DNA of 64,000 bases from Auricularia sp. M13 (lineage: Eukaryota > Basidiomycota > Agaricomycetes > Auriculariales > Auriculariaceae), in contig CM073200.1 in assembly GCA_037042915.1 (NCBI GenBank), positions 1,550,001 through 1,614,000 of the forward strand, written 5' to 3'. The position numbers and the translations under genes were made by a program. Positions 20,501-30,396 of the stretch are shown one piece after another. How positions within the stretch are numbered: the stretch's first letter is position 1; each line of letters begins with the position of its first letter. The notes beneath the pieces are model-generated. The model saw nothing but the letters and a program-made list of their open reading frames with translations. It was not told the DNA's origin and ran no database searches.

Positions 20501-21682
20501 ACCACGCGTGCGCCGGCGCCGCCCACTACGCTTGCGCCGGTGCCGTCTGCTACGCGTGCGCCGGCGCCGTCCACTACGCGCGCGACGGTGCCGTCCATTG
20601 CGCGTGCGCCTGTGCTGTCCATTGCGCGCGTGCCGGTGCCGTCGACTGCGCGTGCACCAGTGCCGTCTGCTACGCGCGCTGGTGCCGTCCGTTGCGCGCG
20701 CTGGTGCCATCCACTACGCGTGCGAGCCGAAATCGTCAGCCCGCGCGGCGCAGCGTTGTTCCGGCCCGCACGTGCGCGCCGCGACGACGCAGCACTGCGC
20801 TGTCCCCGACGAGTCGTAGGTCTGCGCGAATTTGGACGCGCGTGCGCGACATCGGGGTGGGACAGCGTCGAGCCATCGCGGTGTCGGATCTTCGTGGTGC
20901 GGGCGCGTCGTCGTAGCCTGCTGGGCGCACCATGCCGAGGATGTTGAAGCCCTGTTTTTGACAATGGATGAGCGGGAGCGTGCCGGATGTTGGCACGGAC
21001 GTCGTTTCCGCGCGTGCCCGAGCCCGGGTTCCCTCGAGAGCCGCTCGTCCCCCTCGTCCGCCGCTGTCGTCTTGGTCCCCACCCCACCCGCGCTGTGTTC
21101 TGTATCTGCGAGGGGTGTGTTTGCTCGGTCACGCTGAACCCGCGCCCGCCATGGCGAGACATGACGACGTTTTGCATCCCCGGCTTATGCAGGCGGCGTC
21201 GCCGCTGTTCCTTCCCGCGTGGCCGCGTGCCTCCCCGCGTCGCCGGGCGCCTGGCTACACACGAGCATGAGCAGATTGCGACACCTAGGGATGCGGCGGG
21301 GGAGGTTTACCCGGGGCGCGTGTTGATTCTGCGTGAGCGTGCGCGCAAACGGTGCGCGGCGGGCGAGTGGACGCCCCCCGCCGACGCGCTCGCGGCACGC
21401 TGGCTCATTGTCCTCGCGAGTGGAATGGAGCGCTGTCGCGTCGAGCGAGTCCCGTCTCCTGACCGACATAATTACGCACCTACGTTGCTGCCGTATCTTC
21501 GCCCCTCATCCTTCCTTCTCCCTCGAAACCATCCTCCACGCACCCCCTTCCGCCGCTCACAATCAGGACTTAAAATCCCTTCCCTCCATCCCTTACTATA
21601 GGTCCGCCTCCAACTTATCCACGGGCACAACGGCACGCCAGGCAACGAGGCCGCCGACGCGCTCGGAGGAGGATTGGGATAG
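17510..21682 (+). CDS. Eukaryotic-type RNase H1 domain protein
   Basis: Predicted to cleave RNA in RNA-DNA hybrids. Exons 17510-17842, 17900-17981, 18034-18164 and 21602-21682 join in frame and give about 208 residues. All catalytic residues are present: Asp67 in YTDGACSNNGK, Glu109 in TNNRAELL, Asp132 in IKTDSTYA, and His191 and Asp201 in LIHGHNGTPGNEAADAL. The N-terminus is Pro/Thr/Arg-rich and lacks the hybrid-binding domain of RNase H1, so this is a catalytic-domain-only protein. The last intron is 3437 nt, far longer than any other in the gene, and carries a minisatellite. After NEAADAL the frame ends within six codons. A one-base shift would continue into SEEDWDSKAARVQDAIDGELL and a Lys/Arg-rich tail, so a frameshift near 21665 is likely and the true tail may be lost. 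It is one of three copies and the only one with a full catalytic set. Confidence 0.75.
18165..21601 (+). other. 3.4-kb intron of the RNase H gene
   Basis: It starts GTACGT and ends CTTACTATAG. The same intron start, GTACGTG.TC..TTGCTCG, is present in RNase H copy 2 before that copy is truncated. The interior is GC-rich, with CG-rich low-complexity stretches, and holds the minisatellite at 19815-20735. I found no transposase, RT or RNA gene inside. Whether the whole length is spliced in vivo is not known. Confidence 0.6.
19815..20735. repeat. 24-bp GC-rich minisatellite array
   Basis: A degenerate tandem array with a unit close to GTGCCGTCCACTACGCGCGC plus four more bases, period 24 with some 21-bp units, roughly 38 copies. 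Because the period is a multiple of three and the unit has no stop codon, all three plus frames stay open for more than 1.1 kb. They give 8-residue periodic peptides (for example APVPSTTR, ARAGAVHY, RRCRPLRA). Higher-order duplication is visible: a block of about 95 bp near 20370 recurs near 20480. Confidence 0.85.
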
Positions 21683-22628
21683 TAAAGCGGCGCGGGTCCA
21701 AGATGCGATCGACGGCGAGCTGCTCCCGGGCGGCGACCCGGGCTCGCCGCGGAAGCGCAAGCGCCAGGGCGAGGTCGTGCTCATGAGCCCACGCAGGCGG
21801 CAGAAGGAGGACCAAGGCCAGGTGAGTTGCGCGTGCGTTCTTCTGTGTAGCGCTGACAGTTTGGCGTACAGGCTGCGATGCAAAAAGAGCAGGAGCACGA
21901 TGAAACCGACGAGTGGCCGAGGAGGAGCTCGCGAAGCTCGACAGCTCGCCCGCGAAACCCCTTCCTCTCCGCACCCAATTAAATCCCAAGCCCAACCCTT
22001 GCGCAGGGCCGACTCCTCCGCGTCCGAGTTTGACGATGCGTACGACCCCTTTAAAGACCTCGCGGCCGAGCAGCTCGACGCGCTTTAGAATTAACGACTC
22101 GGGTGTCGAGTTGAGTGTTTCGAGCGTCTCATTCCACAATACTGTATAGTATATGTATTCGATGTACAAATTGTGTGCGTTGTCGCTTCATGTGCGTTGT
22201 ATGATCATGACAAGTATAAATATTCTCTCGACGGACTTGATTCATGTGCGGATGCTCAACCATACATCCTTTCGCTCTAAGCATGCTGATGCTGGTCAGT
22301 GCTCGGCGCGAGCTGCTGCATACAAGCTCGTGGGGAAATATTAAAGTACCTGGTAGGTATGTGTTGTGCCAGATGACATGACAGAGGGCAGAAAAGATGA
22401 CGACGCGGCCAGATCCGACGCGCATCGCTCCTTGTCCTCCTCCCGTCATGCCATCTCAGTCGGACGCTTGCGCTCGCTTTCCTGTCCGGCTTACTGCAAG
22501 GCGCAGTTGACGGGCGGATACCGGAAGCTTTGCGCATTCGACAAGGAGAGGTGTATTATGCATCTGAACGACAACGAGCGTACCCTTAAAATTACCAAAT
22601 AAATGAAATAAATCAATATAAAAACGGC
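21683..22628 (+). other. Possible lost RNase H tail, then intergenic
   Basis: From 21665 to about 21822 a frame shifted by one base encodes EEDWDSKAARVQDAIDGELL and a basic PRKRKRQ segment, ending at a GTGAGT donor. An intron to about 21871 and further short open stretches (YDPFKDLAAEQLDAL ending at 22088) follow in different frames. This looks like the decayed or frame-disrupted C-terminal tail of the RNase H gene. From about 22090 to 22628 I see no gene. Confidence 0.45.
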
Positions 22629-24659
22629 TCAACGGCGACCACGACGCGGGCGGGCCTTGCCCTTGGGCTTCTTCGTCGGCCGCGGGACCTTGCGCGGCTG
22701 CTTCTTGGGCGTGATGCGTTTCTTGGGCGCGGCTTTGCCAGGCTGTCTGCGCGGGCGGCTCTGCGCGCCGAAATCAGCACGCTGGAATATCTGCCTGTCA
22801 CGGCGCTGCGACGTACTGCGGGACGCTTCACGGTCTTCTTGGGCGCGGGCGCGCGCGGCTTGGGCGTCCTCTGCACGGCACGCGGCTTCTTCGCGGGCGG
22901 CGGCTTGGTCTTGAGCTTGTCGCGCGGCACGACCTTCTTGGGCTTCTGGTTCGGCAGCGGGCACGACGGCGCGCTGGGCGCCTTTGCACCGGAGCGCGGC
23001 GCCTTCACGAGACGGCGCTCGAGCGAGCTCAGCGGCGCGGGGCTGTATTCCGACAGGTTGCGGCGGGCAGCCGGTTTGGGGGACGTGGGCGAGGGCGTGC
23101 TGCACGCGTCCTTGCGGTCCTTGGTCTCCTTCGCCTGCTTCTGCTTCTGCGCGATCTGCTTCTTGAGCTCCGCGAGCAGCGCCGCCTTCGCCGGCTTCAT
23201 GCCCGCGATCTCCTTGGTCCACGCGGCGACGAGGCCGGGCGACTTGCCCGTCGCGGTGCGCACCATGCTGTCGATCTGCTTCGTCAGCGCGGCCGTGTTC
23301 GCCTGCGTCTTCTCGTAGTAGTCGATGGCGACAAGCTGCGAGTGCGGTCAGTATTCGTTCACCGTGGCTCGACGACTCCAGGCTCCAGGCGGACGATACG
23401 CACCGAGTCCAGGATGGACCACAGCAGCGCGGGGATGCTGGGCTTCCCGACGACGCGTGCTGCGGACTTGATGATGCGCTGCTGCTGCAGGTACTGGCGG
23501 TTCTTGCTCGACTCGAGCAGCTTCTTGACGCTGTTCATGACCTTGCCGCCGTCGCCCTTGGCTGTCGCGGCGTCGCACACGCCGCTCTGGGTGAACAGCT
23601 CCGTAATGTAGTCTCCGCTCTTCATCGGTGAGCATATCATACCGCGCTGGAAATAGCGTACAGCAACTCACCAGGATCTCGTGGCAGATGCGGGTGATGC
23701 CCTGCACATACACATCATCAGGCCAAGGAAGCATACGCATAAAGATACTGCGCACCGGCGCGTTTCCGCTTGCCGTGACTTTGGCGTTCGCGTCGTTTGC
23801 GACTGTGGTTTTGGCAGTGATGACGGGCTTCTTCGCGGAGCCGTAGTACAAGCGCGAGCCAGCTGGGCACGTGACCGACTTGTCGATGAAGAACACGCCG
23901 TCGCAGCCCTTGAGCTGCGGCCAGATTTGACGCGGCAGCTCGGTCGAGGTCTTGTGAATGGTTATCTGGAATATACGCTTGACGACCGCGCTCTTCTTCA
24001 GCCGTGGATATTCCTGCGGGCGGTGTCATTGTTACTTATGCTTCGCAGTGTCCCCGATCGGAGTCGATGGCTCACGTAAACCTCCCAGACGTTGCCGGCG
24101 CGCAGAGACTCGCCCTTGACGAAGAAGACGTCGCCCTTAGCTGAATGCGCGTACTCGTCGGACGAGTACTGCCAGATCTCCTCCGTGTCGGGGTCGTCGC
24201 CACCGTACTCGGGCATCGGCACTCCCTCCATCGTGAGCTCGAGCGTCGTCCCGCCGCGAGCCTTCGCGATGCGGATTGCGTGAGGCATCACGCCGTCGTC
24301 GTTACTCGTCGCGGGGAGCACGCGCCCCGACCAAAAGTAGTGCGGCTTGGCGGCGCTCTTGCGCACCGCCGCGTCGATCGCCTCCTTCAAACCCGGGTGC
24401 GTCGCACTCCACGCGCTGTCCTCCGCGCGCCGGCTGATAAATCTGGGGGACGGCGCTCGTGAGTGAGCAAGATCAGCGCGAGAGTGAGACGAGGTGCGTA
24501 CGGTTGGACCGTTTCGTTCGCGTGCCGCACCAGCACGCGTTCGTTGAATTCCATCGCTCCGCGTGCGCGGGCGGCCACCGCTACAGGATCAGGCGCAGGG
24601 GCACCAAGAGCTGAGGGTAGAAAAGAAACCAGAATGAGCGCTGCGGTGCCAAGAAACAT
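22629..24659 (-). CDS. Secreted toxin-like protein with basic tail
   Basis: Six exons are inferred, about 565 residues. Introns: GTACGC...CCCCAG, GTGAGC...CCGCAG, GTGAGT...TGAAG, GTGCGT...CTCGCAG and GTACGT...GCGCAG. Residues 1-19 are a signal peptide (MFLGTAALILVSFLPSALG). Residues 55-190 carry FWSGR (89-93), GGTTLE (116-121), a W..SS.EYA..AKGDV segment and LRAGNVWE (166-173). This pattern recalls a domain found at the C-terminus of bacterial polymorphic toxins and in fungal secreted proteins; the assignment is from memory and uncertain. A middle region has several cysteines and an RSIFMRMLPWPDDVYV block. The last ~150 residues are a Lys/Arg/Pro-rich disordered tail (e.g. PKKRITPKKQPRK). Signal plus basic tail suggests export followed by binding to a negatively charged surface, nucleic acid or nucleus. 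No catalytic activity is claimed. Confidence 0.6.
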
Positions 24660-26150
24660 AGTGGGCTCAAGAGAAAAAATAACTGAATAAATGCAAGCGA
24701 GAAAATGAAGAAAGTGAAAAGTGAAACGGTCGTCGCGGGAAGCACGCGGCCAGAGAAAGGGCTCCCAAAAAACTGGAAGGGAAGGTCGAAGATGAAGGGG
24801 ATGAGAAAGTATGGTGCTGTAATATCATCAAATATGGTTACCGGATATTTGGTAATATGTTACCGGATATTTATCCATGCTGGCAAATGCTGTGCGCGTG
24901 GGCGTCAGATCCACGTCCACCGTCAATGCCACGTGCTTAGCCAGCCTCAAGCCAAAACGGGCGGATTGTTGAGCTTCTGAGGAGGGACGCGCACCGAGGC
25001 CGTTGCTATTGAATCATTGATGATTCTTTCCATCTCTTTCGTTCGTGACCCTGGGAGCTCGGTTCCATGCCAGTGGGCTCCGTGTCTCGGCAGAACATTC
25101 ATTCGCATATCCCGACCTTTCGCCACGTGCGGAGGATCGTCATGATCCATATCATGTCTCCTAGACAAGTACAGTGGATCAGGCACCTCAAAAATCATGT
25201 GAGTCAATGATATTGTGCACTTGATTATGGGGTATTTCCCAAAAAAAAATAGTCACAATATGCCCCAGATCGTTCTCATCATACCGTGAGACCGCCTGTG
25301 CCTGATACCTCCGATCTAAGTACATATGCGCACCCTGTACGGGACTCGAGAGCTTTATACTTACTTTCATCACCGCTTCACAGATCATGCATGGGTGTCC
25401 AAGAAGAAATCGCTATCCAACGTCGGGCCGGACCGGACCGTCATCTTTCCGTTTTGCGAGCTACGCACTGTCACGCAGCTCCTGCACGACTTTTTGCACT
25501 CGCGCGCTCATTATCGTCCTCCGCTCCATTTAGCGCCCTAAACGCATTGACTGTGACCTGCACTGTTGCTCGGCAAAGAGAGTCGTACGCAGATCCAGCA
25601 GCGACCCTAGCTCGCACGGCTCTACCTGGCTCTGCGCAGCTCTGCTCATCCTGTTCACCCGTTTAGCAATTCGGCGCGCGGCGGCGCACATCAATCTGGC
25701 TTCTGCTGCTGTGTTAAGGTGTCCCTGCGCCGCGTCTCCTGGTCCGCAAGTCATTGCTTTCAGAAAAATCGCCGGCGCTCCGATCGTGTGGTTCTCGCGG
25801 ATATTACTTCGCCATTGCCTGCGTGATACTGCCGATAGAGCACCCTACGGCGTTCCGGTTGCGGTTCTTTCAGCGGTTGGATCTGCGCTCAAGGATGGGT
25901 ACACATCGTACCGCGGCGCGCAGCTCTCAATACCACATTCTACTATCCGACGGCGTCCCGATGGACAGTGTGCGCTGCTCGTTCAGTATCATGCGATCGA
26001 GAATGCTCTGTCTAGCCGGCAACCAGCACGCCTCGGCACCCCATCTCATTGCTCTTGGTATTTTCCTGTGTCAGGCTTGCCTTCAGCTCCGGGTCAACCG
26101 TACTCGTATACAACAGTCGCCAATACAGTATCCTACACGTAGCATCGAGC
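24660..26150. other. Intergenic, no gene recognised
   Basis: A 17-bp near-repeat TTACCGGATATTT..TAAT occurs around 24840-24870 and an A9 tract near 25241. Several open frames of 80-170 codons between 25286 and 26266 have no recognisable motif, and their codon pattern does not differ from background. No RNA gene was seen. Confidence 0.4.
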
Positions 26151-26152
26151 TA

Positions 26153-27150
26153 CTATCTGACGTGAATAACGTCGGAGAACATTTCGCTGCCGTGCTTCCC
26201 ATCTGTCCGGAAGCTCATCGTCGTGGTTGGCCCTGTATGGTTCAGCACCCGCAGGGGCATGGATGATCCTCCTCCGGCCCGCATTGTCTCCGTAGTAGCC
26301 CTCAGCTGCTGGTCGCTGAGTCCCCGCCCCTGAGCCACACGAAGAATGATGAGTACGGGCGCGATGGCCTGAAAACGTATGCTCAATATGCGGGAAGCTC
26401 GAGGATATACTTGCTTTCGCACCTCGATCTGGCCAACTGTATTCAGGACCATGTTCTGGAACGGTTCGTTGTGCACGTAGGAGATGAGGAAGATCAGCGC
26501 CGCCGCGGAGTACATGAGCCCGGATTCGACGAGCATTGCCGCGATGGAGAGGTATGGGCTGTGGTACGAGTTGCCGAAGATCTTCTTGAGCCGGTAGCGC
26601 ATGTACACGAGGCGCGCGACGATGGCCGTGGTTATGAAGATCGTCGTGCTGATCTCCACGGCGAACCAGATCGTGAAAATGTTGAAGTTCACCGTCTGCC
26701 AGACGTTCGCGCCAGGCTCGCCGATTTGGGCAAGAAGCAGGGCGCCCAGAACTGCGATGCGCGTGAGTATGTACTGAACATTAAGTAAGGGTATCCCTCG
26801 CGGGATGCTGAGCGCACCGAACGAGGCGACGAAGAGCGGGATGGGGATGATCAGGGTGTAGTAGTTGCGCTCCCAGAAGATGAACAAACGCCATATCTAT
26901 GCGAGCGCCGAGAGTGTATTGGGTCAGCCAAGCCTGGAGACTGCAAGTACGTCTCAGCGTACCAGTAGCAAGTCTTGCAACCACGCCATCATGATATAGA
27001 AGATATAGCCGACGTAGACCGCCCAGTGCGCCTGGAAGTCCACGAAGAAAGCGTTAGGGCCGCCGGGGTAGTCGCGGTTGGTAATGAACAGCATCTCGTT
27101 GAAGACCGCATTGCAAGCGAACGCGATCGTCCCAAACGCGAATTGAAGGC
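26153..27150 (-). CDS. Multi-pass membrane protein lacking its N-terminus
   Basis: A polytopic protein of a family common in Agaricomycetes, function unknown. Exons read from 27150 downstream: QFAFGTIAFACNAVFNEMLF, then HWAVYVGYIFYIMMAWLQDLLL; a GTACGC...CGCATAG intron; RLFIFWERNYYTLIIPIPLF and three more hydrophobic helices, including FAVEISTTIFITTAIVARLVY and AMLVESGLMYSAAALIFLISY; a GTGCGA...TTTCAG intron; and AIAPVLIILRVAQGRG. The order matches the paralogue at 34236-35375, which has about 60 more residues at the N-terminus, including the first helix. Here the coding similarity stops exactly where the terminal inverted repeat of the element at 27151 begins. I could not find the missing exon beyond that element, so this is probably a 5'-truncated gene. 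Confidence 0.65.
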
Positions 27151-28344
27151 ATGTCTCAAAAAGTGCGAAAGGCCGATCGGGCCAGACAAAGCCAGATAAC
27201 TAGATCTGGCCAGATCTTGCACCAGCATGGGTCAGATCTGGCAAAATCTGGCCGTTCGGGCAAGATCATGCATACAGTGAGAATACAACAAGGAATCGGA
27301 AATTGTACTTGAACGACATATACAAGCATTCATTCCGCCTTTTGCGCTGAGTATCTACAGCCATTTGCCGCGGTCGGCCCGCGGAAACAGCTCACCGCTC
27401 ATTCGGCCGCAACAGAAACTGAGAAAGGATATTCCATGCGCCAGGCGTGACCTGAAAGCAGGATATGTCAATGCCAAGCCAAAGAAGAGGGCATGAAAGT
27501 CTCTGATGAGTCGAACTTGGGCGGTGCACGTTTGGCATCCTTCGGAGCAAAGCAGCCACATCACCATGGCCATTGACCAGGTCAAGCGGAAAATTGACGT
27601 CGCCACGAGCTGAGCTGGAGTGTGAGGAGGCATGCGGTGAGGACATGGCATACAGTAGGAGACCATACCTGGCCGGTGCGCCGCATTGTCCTCATCCGTG
27701 CGTTTGTCGCCGACTCGCCGTCGCCCAGCACTGCAGCGGGTGAATCATCTCCACAGTCGCCATGCCCGCCTTCGGCCAGTGCCAAGGACCAGGTTTCCAC
27801 CCACATGGGCGTAGCGTGAGGCTCGTTACATTCGGAGCCAGGCTGGCGGTAACTCGGAGTGCAGTGCCGCAGTGTGGAGCGGGCTATAGTTCCGGAAGCT
27901 CCACTGCTGACAGTCTCCACATTAGCTCAGTTGTATATTGCGCGCGACCCTCCTAGTCTATGTTAGCGGAGAGCCGCAGGTTCGAACACGCTGAAGTCAT
28001 CAATAACAATTTGGTAGTACTTACACACAATATAAAAGTAAGTAGAAGCAAGTAATAAGTAACACAACGTAAGTAACAGAATGTACAACTGGTACACAGT
28101 AAGAGCCCGCCGGCGGGCAAGTGGCGATAGTATTTTCTTATATATGGGCCCCCAACCAGGTCGACGTTGACCGAGCCAAATCTCAGTAGATCGGGCTGTC
28201 TGGCCCGATCCGGCCGATCATGCCAAAGGTGAATCGGTCGGGGCTTTGCTTCCCAGATCTGGACTATGAGCTGCCAGACGACCAAATCGGGCTCGATTGA
28301 CCTCGAGAGAGCCCGATAGGGCGTACACACTTTTTGAGACAGGT
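27151..28344. mobile_element. Candidate 1.2-kb element with inverted termini
   Basis: The left end reads TGTCTCAAAAAGTG then CGAAAGGCCGATCGGGCC. The right end, reverse-complemented, reads TGTCTCAAAAAGTG then TGTACGCCCTATCGGGC. The 14-bp termini are identical and subterminal GATCTGGC/GATCGGGC motifs are shared. No clear target duplication is visible and no transposase was found, so it is non-autonomous or degenerate. Its left edge abuts the truncated membrane-protein gene. Confidence 0.5.
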
Positions 28345-29250
28345 GCTCCAAATGTGCGTAATACAGCATGGTCAGAGAAGGAGCTTTCCGTGCCTGTGTC
28401 TGCCTCGAGATGATGGCGCAGCCTGATTGCCATACATCATGTCTTGATCCTGTCAAGCTAAATCGTTGTAGCTATGACCATAGGCATATCCAGGAGTCGT
28501 CGATGTGCACGTAGTTTGCAAACGGAATGCAATGTGCACGTATCGCAGTGGTTCTTGATTTCCACCGGCGAAAGCGGAACAAGAAAAACTTGCGAATCGA
28601 ATACTGTACTTCTTCAAGGACGCTGTCAGCCCGTTGTCATCCCGGAGATGCATCATATATCCCTCGGACCCGCCGCGCGTGACCCAGAGACCATGCGAAA
28701 GATTCGTTGCCTGATAGTATGACAGATAAGTGAGTAACCGGCCTTCCGAATGTTTAAACATGTGAGTGGGAGTAGTGTAGCTCACCATAACTAATCGCTG
28801 TGCCCCGGAGTCCGCGGGTGTTCACTCTTTGGCATCAGAAGTCGCGCGGCTTGGTCTATCCTTACCGCCGCAAGTAATTGCAACTCCGCATCCATCCTTA
28901 ATGACTGCCTTTCACGTTCTTCGAAAAGCCGACCGCCGGAACTGCAACCCTGGACCCTGAGCCTCGCAGATCCATAATGCGCCGGAACTCGCAGTCTTCT
29001 CCTGATCATGCATCCCGTGTTGACGGGCGCGCTGCTATTCTGGGCTGCGACCTGATGCTGGTAACTTTGCAGATTGAAGCCAGATGAATCGCAGGGTTCC
29101 TCCAAGCATCTGGAAAGTACAGAGCTAACCGAATATGTATATGGACTGTAACTTCCGGGCACCCTCGCTGAACTGCCCCGTTTACACCTGGTTTTGTGCA
29201 TCGCCATGGCTTCAGAACGGCTCGATGGCTTCAGTAACAGCAGGTGCTCA
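28345..29250. other. Intergenic, no gene recognised
   Basis: Short open frames only; none has a recognisable motif or credible exon structure. Confidence 0.4.
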
Positions 29251-29252
29251 CT

Positions 29253-29954
29253 CCCAGAGATGGCCTAGCTTACGAGTCTGCACTCCATCGATGGTCCGAG
29301 ACTTCTGTCCGTCGGGCGCAGTACATCATTCTGCCGACGACGGCCGAGCAGGTTTCCGCGCGGTACGAGTACTAGTAACTAGTGTGCGTTCCTTGTGCAC
29401 TTTCGGCGCTTAGGGGCTCCAACAGGTTAAATTCGCTGTGAACTCTGGCCTGGAGCTAGCGGTCAAGGGTGGCGGTCATTCGTGCTCTGGCGCGTCTGCT
29501 ACAGACGGCGTTATCATCGACGTCGGCCGGTTCAGCGATGTCAAAGTTGATGCCGCGTCCAAAGTTGCCAGAGTATGCCGCGGCGCGCTTTGGGAGGCCA
29601 TGGATGCCGCCGCAGGCGCGCATGGCCCCGCAACCGTCGGAGGCACCGTCAACGACACCGGTTTGTCCTTCCGATAACGCATGTTATTGAATATTCTGAT
29701 TGGAAGATTTTAGGTGTTTCTCAATTATAGTGGAAAGCTCACAGAGCGAATAGATGTACCTAGGCATCGGCGCAGGTCGAGTACATGCGGAAGGCCGAGA
29801 ACCTGCCACCCTCTCGCTCAGCGGTCGGTATTGCACATGGTACCTATGTGGTTAGCCACTTTTCTGACGCTTCAATCCCAGTATCGGCGAGAATTACGAG
29901 CGCCTGGCACGCGTAAAGACTGCGTACGACCCCACCATCGTTTTCCACAAGTGA
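29253..29954 (+). pseudogene. FAD-linked oxidase (BBE-like) remnant
   Basis: The N-terminal part of a berberine-bridge-enzyme-type FAD-binding domain is clear: ALHRWSETSVRRAQYIILP, then TAEQVSARYE, a GTACTAG...CCAACAG intron, then LELAVKGGGHSCSGAS, DGVIIDVGRFSDVKVD and GPATVGGTVNDTG. VKGGGHS is the flavin-attachment/diphosphate region of this family. After the next intron the frame ends at once (VSQL stop). The substrate domain is missing; only the C-terminal signature NYERLARVKTAYDPTIVFHK survives, ending in TGA at 29952. A large internal deletion and stops make it a pseudogene. Confidence 0.8.
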
Positions 29955-30396
29955 TATCCCATCATCCCCGCGTCTTAGCCATTGTTTTGGCCCCTGGACT
30001 TCGATTTCTTTTTCAGAGAATGGAGTGGCGTTGGAAACACTGTAGGCTACCTGAGAGCACCGTTTATACAGCGACCGGTTTACCCGGCAAGCGGGATGGG
30101 GAAAAACACTGCACGTTGATGAATCACAGCTCCATAAATATCGGGATAGTCAGCAGCCGCATGGCTGATATGATTTGTACGTCTGCGCGAACAAGGTGCA
30201 ACGTCTTCACAACGTTTGCTCTTGCGCGCTCACCGAATCACGCCTGCGGTTGTGCCTCACTCGACTGGGCTGCGTCCATATTAAAATCATGGAGAAAGGA
30301 TAGCGCCAGTATGGACGCGAGAACTACGGACACTACGGTACCATACTGAGGGAGGTGGTGCAATAAGCTCCCGATCGGTGGCCAGATAGACGACTG

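Noticed and set aside
19815-20735. Possible CRISPR-like array
   Set aside because: There are no unique spacers. The units are contiguous degenerate repeats, and the genome is eukaryotic.
19704-20947. Three overlapping >370-codon plus-strand open frames
   Set aside because: They are by-products of a stop-free 24-bp tandem repeat. No frame shows conserved domain content and all lie in an inferred intron.
27955-28010. Second GGTTCGAAC motif
   Set aside because: No cloverleaf could be drawn around it.
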